Part shown: positions 1-7,811 of the stretch, one piece after another | Numbering within the stretch: the stretch's first letter is position 1 | Layout of the letters: each line of letters starts with the position of its first letter | NCBI GenBank assembly: GCA_038227745.1 | Contig: JBBRPS010000004.1 | Coordinates: 1-43,039, forward strand | Direction of reading: 5' to 3' | Length of the DNA stretch: 43,039 nt | Source of the DNA: DASPXY01 sp038227745 | GTDB taxonomy: Bacteria; Planctomycetota; Planctomycetia; Gemmatales; Gemmataceae | Translations under genes and position numbers: made by a program | Notes under the pieces: generated by a model | What the model saw: only the letters and a program-made list of their open reading frames with translations | Told to the model about the DNA's origin: nothing | The model's database searches: none

Positions 1-96
1 AAGGTGAAGATGTCGAAGTACAAGAAGAAGCGCCCCGAGCATCGCCACCTGCCCCCGTTGCTGAAAACCTTTGCAGAAGCAGTAGTTATAACATAG
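1..96 (+). CDS. possible C-terminal end of an upstream gene (partial)
   Basis: An open frame runs from base 1 to a TAG at 94-96. It encodes a very basic stretch (MSKYKKKRPEHRH from base 10) followed by a short hydrophobic tail. It could be the last 31 codons of a gene that begins outside the window, or a chance frame. No family is recognised. Frame 3 is also open here, so the assignment is weak. Confidence 0.2.
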   Translation, partial: KVKMSKYKKKRPEHRHLPPLLKTFAEAVVIT

Positions 97-154
97 CAAA
101 CGGTATTGCGGCTAAACGGGGCGAACACGGCGGGGACGGGGAGGCACGAAGGAC

Positions 155-925
155 TTGTCCTCGACTTCAACCTACAACCCGGAAACCCTGGAGCGCCTGG
201 CGGCGGCCGGCCTTGACCCGGAGCGCCTGCCGCGGCACGTCGCCGTCATCATGGACGGCAACGGCCGCTGGGCGCAGCAGCGCGGCCTGCCGCGCATCGA
301 GGGCCATCGCCGCGGCGTTCAGAGCGTCCGCAACACCATTGAGGAATGCTGCCGCCTCGGCGTCGGCCAGCTCACGCTCTACTGCCTCAGCGTCGAGAAC
401 TGGAAGCGGCCCCAGGCCGAGCTCGACTTCCTCATGGCCCTGCTCCACGAGTATCTCCTCGCCGAGCGCGCCGAGATCATGCAGGAGAACATCCGCTTCA
501 CGACCATCGGCCGCCGCGCCGAACTGCCGCCGCAGGTTCTGCGCGAGATCGACGAGAACGTCCGCGTCAGCCGCGACAACACCGGCATGATGCTGTGCCT
601 GGCGATCAACTACGGCGGCCGCACCGAGATCGTGGACGCCGTCCGCGCCCTCGCCCAGCGCGTCCGCGCGGGCACGCTCGACCCGGACGACATTGACGAG
701 ACGGTGGTCGGCGACGCGCTGACGACGGCGGGCATGCCGGACCCGGACCTGCTGATCCGCACGGCGGGCGAGATGCGCGTGAGTAACTTTCTCCTCTGGC
801 AGATCTCTTACGCCGAATTGTGGGTGACTCCGAAATGCTGGCCCGATTTCGACACCGCCACGCTCCGTGACGCCCTGCGTGACTACGCCGGCCGGACGCG
901 GCGCTTCGGCGGCCTGAAGGGCTGA
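155..925 (+). CDS. uppS: isoprenyl transferase (undecaprenyl diphosphate synthase)
   Basis: Cis-prenyltransferase that condenses isopentenyl diphosphate units onto farnesyl diphosphate to make the C55 lipid carrier for cell-envelope glycans; cytosolic and membrane-associated. The sequence shows the family signature HVAVIMDGNGRWAQ near residues 28-41, with the metal-binding Asp at residue 34. It also has the LTLYCLSVENWKRP block, the NYGGRTEIVDA block and the C-terminal DPDLLIRTAGEMRVSNFLLW block, all as in UppS. The 256 aa length is normal. The start is TTG at 155, preceded by a purine-rich GAGGCACGAAGGA. cdsA begins 6 bases after the stop, so the two are almost certainly co-transcribed, as is common for bacterial envelope-lipid genes. 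Confidence 0.95.
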   Translation: MSSTSTYNPETLERLAAAGLDPERLPRHVAVIMDGNGRWAQQRGLPRIEGHRRGVQSVRNTIEECCRLGVGQLTLYCLSVENWKRPQAELDFLMALLHEYLLAERAEIMQENIRFTTIGRRAELPPQVLREIDENVRVSRDNTGMMLCLAINYGGRTEIVDAVRALAQRVRAGTLDPDDIDETVVGDALTTAGMPDPDLLIRTAGEMRVSNFLLWQISYAELWVTPKCWPDFDTATLRDALRDYAGRTRRFGGLKG

Positions 926-931
926 CGCCCC

Positions 932-1789
932 ATGCTCCGCGAGCGGTTGTGGATGGGGGCGGTGCTGATCGTCCTCGTCGTCGGCATGCTGCTGTTCGAC
1001 CGCAGCCTCGGGCCGTGGCACCCGTTCCTGTTCGTGTTCGTCGTGGGCCTCGCCCTGGCCGCCACCTTCGAGCTGCTGCACCTCCTGCCGCCGGCCCAGC
1101 GCCCACACCCGTGGCTCTGTTTCGCCCTGGTAACCGGGCTGATCGTCGCCAACTGGGCCGTCCACCTGCCCGGTCTGTCCGGGCGCCTGGAGATGGACCC
1201 GTGGCGCTGGCTGTGGCACGGCTTCGGCCTGGCGGTGCTGCTGGTGTTCCTGGAGGAGATGGCGACGTTCCGCGAGCCGGGCAGTTCGGTGGCGCGGATG
1301 GCCCTGACCATCTGGGTGTTGGCGTACCTGGCGGTGCTGCCGAGCTTCTTCGCCCAGCTCCGCTGGCTGCCTGGCGGAGAAGACCGCGGCACGGTGGCGC
1401 TCGCCCTGGCCGTCTTCGTGCCGAAGTTCTGCGACGTCGGCGCCTACACGACGGGGCGACTGTTCGGTCGGCACCGGATGACCCCGGTGCTCAGTCCGAA
1501 GAAGACGTGGGAGGGCGCGGCCGGCGGGTTGGCGGTCGCGGTGGCGGTGGCGGTCGGCATCGACCGACTGGGGCCGGTAGCCGTTTTGCAGACGGATTGG
1601 TTGCGCGAGGTCGGGTTCGGCCTGAGCGTCGGCGTCGCGGGGATGCTCGGCGACCTGGCCGAATCGCTGATCAAGCGCGACTGCAGGCAGAAGGACGCCT
1701 CGCACGCCGTGCCCGGCTTCGGCGGCGTGCTGGACGTGGTGGATTCGGTGATCTTCGCGGCCCCGGTGGTGTACTGGTGGTTGCAGTAG
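932..1789 (+). CDS. cdsA: phosphatidate cytidylyltransferase
   Basis: Integral membrane enzyme that makes CDP-diacylglycerol from phosphatidate and CTP, the branch point of phospholipid synthesis. It is 285 aa with about eight hydrophobic segments. The conserved C-terminal signature is readable as SLIKRDCRQKDAS followed by PGFGGVLDVVDS. The canonical form has PGHGGxLDRxD; here the His is Phe and the Arg is Val, a variation I recall from planctomycete CdsA proteins. KKTWEG near residue 190 and the preceding FCDVGAY motif also fit the family. It lies 6 bases after uppS. A 12-bp hairpin follows the stop, before the PhoH-like gene. Confidence 0.9.
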   Translation: MLRERLWMGAVLIVLVVGMLLFDRSLGPWHPFLFVFVVGLALAATFELLHLLPPAQRPHPWLCFALVTGLIVANWAVHLPGLSGRLEMDPWRWLWHGFGLAVLLVFLEEMATFREPGSSVARMALTIWVLAYLAVLPSFFAQLRWLPGGEDRGTVALALAVFVPKFCDVGAYTTGRLFGRHRMTPVLSPKKTWEGAAGGLAVAVAVAVGIDRLGPVAVLQTDWLREVGFGLSVGVAGMLGDLAESLIKRDCRQKDASHAVPGFGGVLDVVDSVIFAAPVVYWWLQ

Positions 1790-1800
1790 CAAAAGACCTA

Positions 1801-1828
1801 AAGCCCACGGGTGGCAACCCGTGGGCTT
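1801..1828. repeat. intergenic hairpin, AAGCCCACGGGT family
   Basis: A 12-bp perfect stem (AAGCCCACGGGT at 1801-1812, complement at 1817-1828) with loop GGCA lies between cdsA and the PhoH-like gene. Related stems occur at 13082-13111 and 13447-13473. There is no T-run after it, so it is either a factor-dependent terminator or RNA 3'-end element, or a dispersed repeat. Confidence 0.7.
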
Positions 1829-1844
1829 GAAGAGCCCTTGATAC

Positions 1845-2807
1845 ATGACCCACACGAACACGCTGACATTGACCCTTGCCGACCGCGACGAGGCGGTGCG
1901 GCTGTACGGCCCGCGCGACACGTTCCTCAAGCTGATTCGCGACGCCCTGGCGGTGCGCCTGATCGCGCGCGGCGACACCCTCCAGATCGAAGGCCCCCAG
2001 GAAGCGGTCGGTCAGGCCGAGCGCGCCTTCCAGGAACTGCGGCACATGCTGCAGCAGCAGAGCAGCCTCTCCACGGAAGACGTGCGCACCGTCCTGGCGG
2101 TCGTGCAGCGCGGCGACGAACGCGCCGGGCCGGCGAACCTGACGATCGTCGAGGGTGGCCGGCACGTGCGCCCGCGCACTGACGGCCAGGCCCGCTACGT
2201 CCAGGCCATGCGCGAGCACGACCTCGTCATGTGCGTCGGCCCGGCCGGCTCTGGGAAAACCTATCTCGCCGTCGGCATGGCGGTGACGATGCTCCGCCAG
2301 GCCATCGTCAAGCGCATCGTCCTGGTGCGGCCCGCGGTCGAGGCGGGCGAGCGCCTCGGCTTCCTGCCGGGCGACATCGTCGCCAAGGTCAACCCGTACC
2401 TGCGGCCGCTGTTCGACTCCCTTAACGACATGATGGAGCCGGAACAGGTCCGCCGCTACATGGACAGCGACATTATCGAGATTGTCCCTCTTGCATACAT
2501 GAGAGGTAGAACTCTTAACAATGCGGTCATCATCCTCGACGAGGGGCAGAACACGACCGTCCCGCAGATGAAGATGTTCCTGACGCGCATGGGGAACGGC
2601 TCGAAGATCATCGTTACGGGCGACATCACCCAGATCGACCTGCCCAAGCAGACGCACAGCGGCCTGATCGACGCGGTCCAGCGCCTGCGCGACGTCGAGG
2701 GCCTGGCCATCGTCCACCTGAGCGAGCACGACATCGTCCGGCACCCGTTGGTCCAGAGGATCGTCAGGGCTTATGAGGAAGATAAGCCCCGGAAGAAAAA
2801 GGAGTGA
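1845..2807 (+). CDS. PhoH/YbeZ-like ATPase
   Basis: PhoH-family P-loop ATPase, 320 aa. Family members are RNA-linked ATPases; YbeZ-type members associate with the RNase YbeY and ribosome maturation. Visible features are an N-terminal small domain (about residues 1-95), Walker A GPAGSGKT at 132-139 and Walker B VIILDEGQNTT around 228-238 (LDE 231-233). The sensor segment IIVTGDITQIDLP is typical of the family. The C-terminus is Lys-rich (RKKKE). It sits between cdsA and the 7TM-HD gene, the usual neighbourhood of PhoH-like genes, although ybeY itself is not seen here. The start at ATG 1845 has only a weak purine stretch (TTGAAGAGCC) upstream. Confidence 0.92.
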   Translation: MTHTNTLTLTLADRDEAVRLYGPRDTFLKLIRDALAVRLIARGDTLQIEGPQEAVGQAERAFQELRHMLQQQSSLSTEDVRTVLAVVQRGDERAGPANLTIVEGGRHVRPRTDGQARYVQAMREHDLVMCVGPAGSGKTYLAVGMAVTMLRQAIVKRIVLVRPAVEAGERLGFLPGDIVAKVNPYLRPLFDSLNDMMEPEQVRRYMDSDIIEIVPLAYMRGRTLNNAVIILDEGQNTTVPQMKMFLTRMGNGSKIIVTGDITQIDLPKQTHSGLIDAVQRLRDVEGLAIVHLSEHDIVRHPLVQRIVRAYEEDKPRKKKE

Positions 2808-2809
2808 CA

Positions 2810-2906
2810 GGGAAATGATGAAGGATGAAGGATGAAGGATGAAGGAAAGATCGGCGCCTTTCCTGTCTTTCCTTCATCCTTCATCCTTCATCCTTCATCC
2901 TTTCCC
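2810..2906. repeat. large hairpin made of GATGAAG heptamer repeats
   Basis: Two 41-base arms (2810-2850 and 2866-2906) are complementary with a single mismatch. Each arm is built from four tandem heptamers (GATGAAG on the left, CTTCATC on the right). The 15-base loop is 2851-2865. The right arm ends 8 bases before the start codon of the 7TM-HD gene, so an RNA hairpin here could affect read-through from the PhoH-like gene or initiation of the HD gene. Confidence 0.85.
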
Positions 2907-2914
2907 GAAGGACT

Positions 2915-4696
2915 ATGTTCGGTCCCCTCAAAAAGCACCCGCGCCTCGGCCAATGGAATGGCCGGACGCGCTCTTCACGCAGCGATGAGCCCATGCTGCA
3001 CAAGCTGTGGCGCCGCCCGGTCCTGCTGCGGCTGGCCGTGGTCTGGCTGACCACGCTCACCGCCACCGCACTGGCTTACACCTGGGGCCCGCCGCTGCCG
3101 TTCCGCGTCGGCGAGCGCTACCCTTATGACCTGCGCGTCCGCGTCGATTTCGAGGTGGTCAACCAGGTCGAGCTGGTCAACCAGAAGGAGGCGCTGCGCA
3201 GCCTCCAGGCGCGCGGCCAGCTGCCGGCCGGCGCCGAGGACAGGGACGCGGGCGATCGCGGCGAGGCCGGCCGCGCCGTCGTCGAGCGCTACCCGCGCGG
3301 CATGCTCCTGATCCAGCGCGGCGAACCGATCACCGAGCGGCAGCTCGCCCTGCTCCACGAAGAGCACGGCGCGTACCTGCGCTGGCAGAGCCGCACCGAG
3401 CGCATCTGCCGCGGCGTCGGTCTGTTCCTCATCTTCGCCCTGCTCTCCGGCCTCGTCGTCCTCTACGTCGTCCGCTTCCAGACCGGCCTCGCCCAGAGCC
3501 TGCCCACCATCGCCAAGGTCTGCGCCCTCGTCGTCTTCACCCTCGCCCTCGGGGCCTTGCTCAGCCGGGCGCCGTGGCACGCCATGCTCATCCCGCTGAC
3601 CGTCACGGCCATGATCCTCACGCTGGCGTACAACCCCCAGTTCGCGCTGCTCATGTCGTTCAGCCTGACGCTGGGCATGACGGTCATGCTCGGGACCGAC
3701 ATCCGCTACCTGCTGGAGCAGATCGGCGGGCAGGCGGCCGCGGTGCTGCTGCTCCGCAACGTGCGCACGCGCACGCGCCTGGTACAGGTGGCGGTCGGGG
3801 CCGGCCTGACCTACCTGGTGATGACCGTCGCCACGGGCCTGCTGTCGCGACAGACGGCGGTGCTGATCGCGGCCGACGCCCTGCGCAACTTCGTCTGGGG
3901 CACCCTCGCCGGCTTCCTGCTCACCGGCTGCCTGCCGCTGGTGGAGAAGTTGTTCGGCATCGTCACCGACATCAGTCTGCTGGAGCTGGCCGATGGCGCG
4001 CACCCGCTGTTGCAGGAGCTGGTGCGCCGGGCGCCCGGCACGTACACGCACAGCATCACGGTCGCGACGCTGGCCGAGGCCGCCGCCGAGGGCATCGGCG
4101 CCAACCCGCTGCTGACGCGCGTGGGGAGTTATTTCCACGACGTCGGCAAGATGCTCAAGCCGCACTACTTCGTCGAAAACCAGAGCGGCGAGAACCGCCA
4201 CGACGCGCTGGAGCCGGCCCTGAGCACGCTCATCATCATCGGCCACGTCAAGGACGGCCTGGCGCTGGCGCGGCAGTACCGGCTGCCGCAGCCCATCGTG
4301 GAGTTCATTTCCCAGCACCACGGGACGACCCTCGTGGAGTATTTCTATCGCGAGGCGATCCGTCTGCAGGAGACGAACGGCCACGGCAACTTCGTGCTGG
4401 AGCCGTCGTTCCGCTACCCGGGGCCGAAGCCGCAGAACCGCGAGAACGGCATCCTGATGCTCGCGGACGCCGTCGAGAGCGCCAGCCGCGCCCTGAGCGA
4501 TCCGACGCCGGGCAGCATGCGCAAGCTGGTCCACGACCTGCTCATGAAGCGCCTGCTGGACGGGCAGTTCGAGGAGAGCGGGCTGACGCTGACGGAGCTG
4601 CACCTGATCGAGGAGAGCCTGTGCAAGAGCCTGATCGCGCTGTTTCATGCGCGGATCAAGTACCCCGAGGTGCGCATCCACGAGAAGGCGTCGTGA
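2915..4696 (+). CDS. 7TM-HD family phosphohydrolase (PgpH-like)
   Basis: Membrane HD-domain protein, 593 aa. The best studied relatives (PgpH of Firmicutes) hydrolyse cyclic di-AMP. One TM helix near residues 36-55 precedes a short extracytoplasmic region that keeps the FRVGERYPYDLRVRVDFEVVN motif of 7TMR-HD N-termini. About six TM helices follow (roughly 163-345), then the HD domain. HD residues visible: His in YTHSITVATLAEAA, YFHDVGKM (HD at about 407), IIGHVKDG, ISQHHGTTL and LADAVES. The extracytoplasmic region is clearly shorter than in Listeria PgpH. The start at 2915 has GAAGGA upstream; a second in-frame ATG is at 2993. It follows the PhoH-like gene, a conserved pairing in bacteria. 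Confidence 0.9.
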   Translation: MFGPLKKHPRLGQWNGRTRSSRSDEPMLHKLWRRPVLLRLAVVWLTTLTATALAYTWGPPLPFRVGERYPYDLRVRVDFEVVNQVELVNQKEALRSLQARGQLPAGAEDRDAGDRGEAGRAVVERYPRGMLLIQRGEPITERQLALLHEEHGAYLRWQSRTERICRGVGLFLIFALLSGLVVLYVVRFQTGLAQSLPTIAKVCALVVFTLALGALLSRAPWHAMLIPLTVTAMILTLAYNPQFALLMSFSLTLGMTVMLGTDIRYLLEQIGGQAAAVLLLRNVRTRTRLVQVAVGAGLTYLVMTVATGLLSRQTAVLIAADALRNFVWGTLAGFLLTGCLPLVEKLFGIVTDISLLELADGAHPLLQELVRRAPGTYTHSITVATLAEAAAEGIGANPLLTRVGSYFHDVGKMLKPHYFVENQSGENRHDALEPALSTLIIIGHVKDGLALARQYRLPQPIVEFISQHHGTTLVEYFYREAIRLQETNGHGNFVLEPSFRYPGPKPQNRENGILMLADAVESASRALSDPTPGSMRKLVHDLLMKRLLDGQFEESGLTLTELHLIEESLCKSLIALFHARIKYPEVRIHEKAS

Positions 4697-4713
4697 CGGG
4701 TAATGGGGTTCGT

Positions 4714-5781
4714 TCACCCGTAGGGCGGTAGCAGCCGGCGGAAGCCGTGCAGCAGCACGACCGCCAGGAAGAAGAGATTGCGCGGGATTACGCCGGGCAC
4801 GAACAGCGGCACTGGCCGCCGTGGTGTCCCATCGGTGCAGACCTCAGCGAGCCTCCGCCCGACGCGCTCGATCCAGCGCGGCGAGCGCGGCCAGTCCCAC
4901 ACGGCGCCCAGCCAGTCCGCCGGAATGCCCGCCCTGCCGACCCGCGCCCCGACAATGCCGCCGAGGATCGCTGCTGTCGTGTCGGTATCGCCGCCGCACG
5001 CGATGATACTCTTTAGCGCGGTGCGGTAGTCCTCCGGCCAGCGCAGCCACGCCTGGACCACCACGGGGACGGTGTGGTACACGTAGCCACTCACGCCTTT
5101 CTTCAGGCCCAGCGCCAGGGCGAACGCCTCCGTCGCCTCGTCGGCGGCGGCGCTGCGGGCCGCCCGCTCCACAAGGTCCACGAAGGCCGCCCCCTCCCCG
5201 CCGATCGCCTCCTTGACCGCTCCCAAAAATCTCTCCGACAGGTCGGCTTTCTCGGTGTGTGCGGCTGCGAGGTGAGCGGCCAGGGCGACCGCCAGGGCGC
5301 CGTACTCGGCTTTCGGGTCGCGGTGGGTGATGCGCGTGCAGGCGCGCACCAGCGACCGGAGGACTTGCGGACGGTCGCCGAAACAGACGCCCAGGACCGG
5401 ACTGCGCATCGCGGGGCCGTTGCCCGCCGACCACACGCCGCTGGAGCGCGGCGGGAAGCCCAGCCACAGCTTGACCAGCGACCGCGCCGTCGCCCGGCCG
5501 ACCCCCGCCGGTAGCCCCAGGAGCCACCAGCGCAGGCGCCACGCCAGGCTGCGCAGGAAACGCCGCTCGTCCCCCGCCGACACGATCAGCGCCTGCGCCG
5601 TCATGCAGGCGTGCTCCGTGTCGTCGGAGATCATGCCGCGGCCGAAGAGGAAGTGTGGTCGGTCGATCTCGGGGTGAAAGCGCCGCCGGCGGGCGGGGGT
5701 CATGCCCTCGCACCACAGGCCCAGCGCGTCCCCGACCGCCGTGCCCAGCAGACAGCCGATGATGGCGTCCTCGCGGCCCAT
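4714..5781 (-). CDS. ADP-ribosylglycohydrolase family protein
   Basis: Member of the DraG/ARH fold, which removes ADP-ribose from proteins or small molecules using two Mg ions; 355 aa, cytosolic. Visible motifs are GCLLGTAVGDALG (residues 9-21), ISDDTEHA with metal ligands DDT at 53-55, ITHRDPKAEYGALAVA in the middle, and CGGDTDTTAAILGGIVGA near the C-terminal third, which carries the second set of metal ligands. After the catalytic core comes a short hydrophobic segment (PRNLFFLAVVLLHGFRRLL) that could be a membrane anchor; this is unusual for DraG-type enzymes. It starts 6 bases after the small gene 5788-6048, so the two form a minus-strand pair. No NAD-dependent transferase partner is visible nearby, so the substrate is unknown. 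Confidence 0.9.
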   Translation of the reverse strand: MGREDAIIGCLLGTAVGDALGLWCEGMTPARRRRFHPEIDRPHFLFGRGMISDDTEHACMTAQALIVSAGDERRFLRSLAWRLRWWLLGLPAGVGRATARSLVKLWLGFPPRSSGVWSAGNGPAMRSPVLGVCFGDRPQVLRSLVRACTRITHRDPKAEYGALAVALAAHLAAAHTEKADLSERFLGAVKEAIGGEGAAFVDLVERAARSAAADEATEAFALALGLKKGVSGYVYHTVPVVVQAWLRWPEDYRTALKSIIACGGDTDTTAAILGGIVGARVGRAGIPADWLGAVWDWPRSPRWIERVGRRLAEVCTDGTPRRPVPLFVPGVIPRNLFFLAVVLLHGFRRLLPPYG

Positions 5782-5787
5782 GGCGGG

Positions 5788-6048
5788 TCAGACGACGACT
5801 TCGGTGCGGTACAGCTCGAAGGCCTGGTCCCAGGCGTCCTGCGGCGATTCGAGGATGGGTGGCGTGCTGGCGGCGTCGGGGCCGTCCGGGCCGAAGCGCA
5901 GGGCGGCGGCCCACAGGCCGTTCTCGCCCTTGCGAATGGAGATGTAGCCTTCGCGGAGGTTCGGGCCGCTCAGGCGATAGGTGTCCGTGCCGGCGGGCTC
6001 CGCCCTGGCCTGCCTCTGCTTGAACCACGAAGGGAGAATCAGCGTCAT
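5788..6048 (-). CDS. hypothetical 86-aa protein upstream of the ADP-ribosylglycohydrolase
   Basis: I do not recognise the family. The 86-residue product starts MTLILPSWFKQRQARAEP and has alternating polar/hydrophobic character (TYRLSGPNLREGYISIRKG), suggesting a small beta-rich cytosolic fold. It has no signal peptide or TM helix. A good ribosome-binding site (GGAGG, 8 bases before the ATG) supports the start. Its stop lies 6 bases before the ADP-ribosylglycohydrolase start, so the two are translationally linked and this may be a regulator or accessory of that enzyme; that is inference. Confidence 0.7.
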   Translation of the reverse strand: MTLILPSWFKQRQARAEPAGTDTYRLSGPNLREGYISIRKGENGLWAAALRFGPDGPDAASTPPILESPQDAWDQAFELYRTEVVV

Positions 6049-6130
6049 CGGTGCGACCTCCGCCAGGCGAGGGGGCTTCGATCGATAGAATATCCGCGGA
6101 CTCCCTCGACCGCCACCCCCGGCGCCCGCC

Positions 6131-6188
6131 CGTGGGTCAGGACTCCGATCCTGACAGCTGCCTGTCAGGATCGGAGTCCTGACCCACG
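6131..6188. terminator. 27-bp-arm perfect inverted repeat (terminator-like)
   Basis: Arms 6131-6157 and 6162-6188 are perfectly complementary around the loop CTGC. The core is GTCAGGACTCCGATCCTGAC, which is itself partly palindromic. It begins directly after the stop of the minus-strand lipoprotein gene, so it probably forms its transcript 3' end. No T-run follows. Confidence 0.75.
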
Positions 6189-6189
6189 A

Positions 6190-6408
6190 TCAGCGCACCA
6201 TGTTCATCGGCACGTTCGCCGCGGGGACCTGCGGCCCGATGCCCTTCGACTCGTCCGGCACGGCCAGGCGGTCACGACCGCGGCGCTCCTGTTCGGGGAT
6301 GGAGTAGCGCGGGTCGTCCACCCGCTGCGGCGCCCGCGGCGCCAGCGGTCCCCGGATACTCTCGCACCCGGTCAGCAGCAGCAGGCCCAGGATGAAAAGC
6401 CGACGCAT
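6190..6408 (-). CDS. small lipoprotein (hypothetical)
   Basis: 72-aa predicted lipoprotein. The start at 6408 is chosen because the ATG there is preceded by AGGAGAGGAGG and opens a classic lipoprotein signal: MRRLFILGLLLLTGCES, with the lipobox LLTGC and Cys15 as the lipidation site. The mature part is Pro/Arg-rich and ends PAANVPMNMVR, with no recognised domain. The longer frame (to 6480) would bury the signal peptide. Short planctomycete lipoproteins of this kind are common and uncharacterised. A long hairpin follows immediately at 6131-6188. It may be transcribed from the upstream minus-strand genes or on its own. Confidence 0.7.
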   Translation of the reverse strand: MRRLFILGLLLLTGCESIRGPLAPRAPQRVDDPRYSIPEQERRGRDRLAVPDESKGIGPQVPAANVPMNMVR

Positions 6409-6549
6409 CGCTCCGCCTCCTCTCCTTCGGACGGCGTCCCGGGCGACGGCGCCTCGGGCCACGTTCTCATTATCGTACATGCCATCCGGGCCGGCGCAAC
6501 GCCAGTCGAAAAAACGTCTGAAATGTGCGCAACGGGGGCAGGAGGAACG

Positions 6550-6586
6550 GTCGCGGGCCGCCCCGGGAGTTTCCCGGGGCGGCCCG
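6550..6586 (-). terminator. GC-rich hairpin after the TIGR03000 gene
   Basis: Perfect 17-bp arms (6550-6566 and 6570-6586) enclose the loop GTT, 38 bases past the stop of the minus-strand gene 6625-7359. The stem is entirely G+C except one A-T pair. Likely a strong 3'-end hairpin, without a T-run. Confidence 0.7.
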
Positions 6587-6624
6587 CGGCGCGAAGGTGG
6601 GGGGTTGTGGTAACGGTGATGGAA

Positions 6625-7359
6625 TTACCGGCCCGCGGTCTGCGCGGCCGTCGTCACCGGGACCGTCAAGTTGGCGAAAGAGGCGCGGGCCTCCTCGCCG
6701 GGCCGGAGGATCACGCGCTGCGTCTCGGTGCGGGTCTGACCGTCGCGCACGACCTCGGCACGCAGGACGTAGTAGTAGCTCTGGCCCCGCGCGAGCGGCG
6801 GCGTGTTGAAGACGCGGCGGCCGCTCTGGGTCTTCATCGCCAGGTCATCGATGAACAGCCTGGCATCAGCGGGCAACTCGACCACCAGCCGGGCACGGAC
6901 CGTGTCGTCGCCCTCCTTGTCCTTCTTCGGCGGCGGCACCTTCTCGATGTTCTTGTCGCCGGTTCCGCCCGTGCCGGGGACACCGGGCATGCCGGGGGCG
7001 CCCGAGGAGAACGGCGTCATCTGATGGTACGGGCTGCCGTAGGGCATGCCGTAGCAGCTCCAGCCGCCGTAGCAGCCGGCGCAGCCCCATCCCGTCGAAG
7101 CGTAGCAGCCGTGGCAGCCGTAGGCGTAGCCGCCCCAGCAGCCCGAGCCGGAGCAGCCGGAGCAGCCGTAGCCGGCATAGCAGCCGGAGCAACCCCAGCC
7201 GCCCGAGCAACCGCCGTAGCAGCCGTGACACCCGTAACTGCCGTAGCAGCCGTAGCAAGAACTGCTGTAGCAGCCGTGGCAACCCCCGCACCGATGGTGA
7301 CCCCAGTCCGGGGCGGCCGTGCCGCTCGTCAGGGCGGCCATCAAGACCATGCTGTACAT
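6625..7359 (-). CDS. Cys/Gly/Tyr-rich secreted protein with TIGR03000 domain
   Basis: 244 aa. The start at 7359 (MYSMVLMAALTSGTAAPDWG) is preferred over the frame start at 7410 because GGAGG lies 8 bases upstream and the N-terminus then reads as a signal peptide. Residues of about 22-108 are low complexity with 18 cysteines in repeats such as CYGCYGSYGCHGCYGGC, rich in Gly, Tyr, Ser and Trp. A Pro/Gly linker (PGMPGVPGTGGTGD) and PPPKKDKEGDD follow. The C-terminal ~75 residues match the planctomycete TIGR03000 domain (ARLVVELPADARLFIDD, then RVFNTPPLARGQSYYYVLRAEV). The domain is known but has no assigned function; I infer a cell-surface, possibly disulfide-crosslinked structural protein. A sigma70-like promoter (7459-7487, minus) and a 3' hairpin bracket it as a single-gene unit. 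Confidence 0.85.
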   Translation of the reverse strand: MYSMVLMAALTSGTAAPDWGHHRCGGCHGCYSSSCYGCYGSYGCHGCYGGCSGGWGCSGCYAGYGCSGCSGSGCWGGYAYGCHGCYASTGWGCAGCYGGWSCYGMPYGSPYHQMTPFSSGAPGMPGVPGTGGTGDKNIEKVPPPKKDKEGDDTVRARLVVELPADARLFIDDLAMKTQSGRRVFNTPPLARGQSYYYVLRAEVVRDGQTRTETQRVILRPGEEARASFANLTVPVTTAAQTAGR

Positions 7360-7458
7360 CTGGTGAACCTCCACAAGCCTCTTGATAGAACCCAACAACC
7401 CCCGAAACATTCCACGTCAATGTTCCGAGAATACTTTAATCTGGTCAGTATGGGGTAA

Positions 7459-7487
7459 ATAGTAAAGCTGTAACAGAAGTGAGTCAA
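7459..7487 (-). promoter_or_regulatory. predicted sigma70-type promoter for the TIGR03000 gene
   Basis: On the minus strand a TTGACT (-35, bases 7487-7482) is separated by exactly 17 bases from TACTAT (-10, bases 7464-7459), about 100 bases upstream of the start at 7359. The surrounding DNA is distinctly A+T-rich for this genome. No experimental support. Confidence 0.5.
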
Positions 7488-7634
7488 ACCGAATTTGGGT
7501 GAGGAAGCCCGATGGCAGCGAAGAGGGGGGCGGTACAATCGGACCCCGTGTGGGGTCGGAACAGGAACGCGGCCACGACGAGGAGTGCGGCCAGGGCAAT
7601 GCCGCCGCGGTTGGCCCGCTGGCGGCGGATCCCT

Positions 7635-7713
7635 CCCTCGTTTAACCGCGGTTCGCAGAACCGCGTGCGCCCGGCGCCCCAACGCGGTTCTGCGAACCGC
7701 GGCTAAACGAGGG
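7635..7713. repeat. long inverted repeat, TTTAGCCGCGGTT family
   Basis: 32-base arms (7635-7666 and 7682-7713), one mismatch, 15-base loop. It shares the core TAGCCGCGGTT...AACCGCG with the repeat at 24626-24688, and TTTAGCCG with 28168-28201. It lies in the 450-base gap between two minus-strand genes. Apart from this repeat and the promoter at 7459-7487 I see no gene in that gap. Confidence 0.8.
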
Positions 7714-7811
7714 CGTGCTGTGGCGACGGGCGCTCACACGAACGCCGTGCCGGTCAGTTTGAGAAAGGTCTCGTGAAAGTTGAACTCGCGCGTTTGGCGG
7801 CCGACGGCCGT

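Noticed and set aside
167..1978. 603-codon open frame on the minus strand across uppS and cdsA, and similar long antisense frames (2975-4717, 9017-11182, 11053-13074, 31156-33264, 35181-38675)
   Set aside because: All are antisense shadows of strongly recognised genes in G+C-rich DNA; the translations are Arg/His/Gln/Ala-rich without motifs.
7495..7776. 93-codon frame in the gap upstream of the TIGR03000 gene
   Set aside because: It reads through the long inverted repeat at 7635-7713, giving repeat-derived peptide only.
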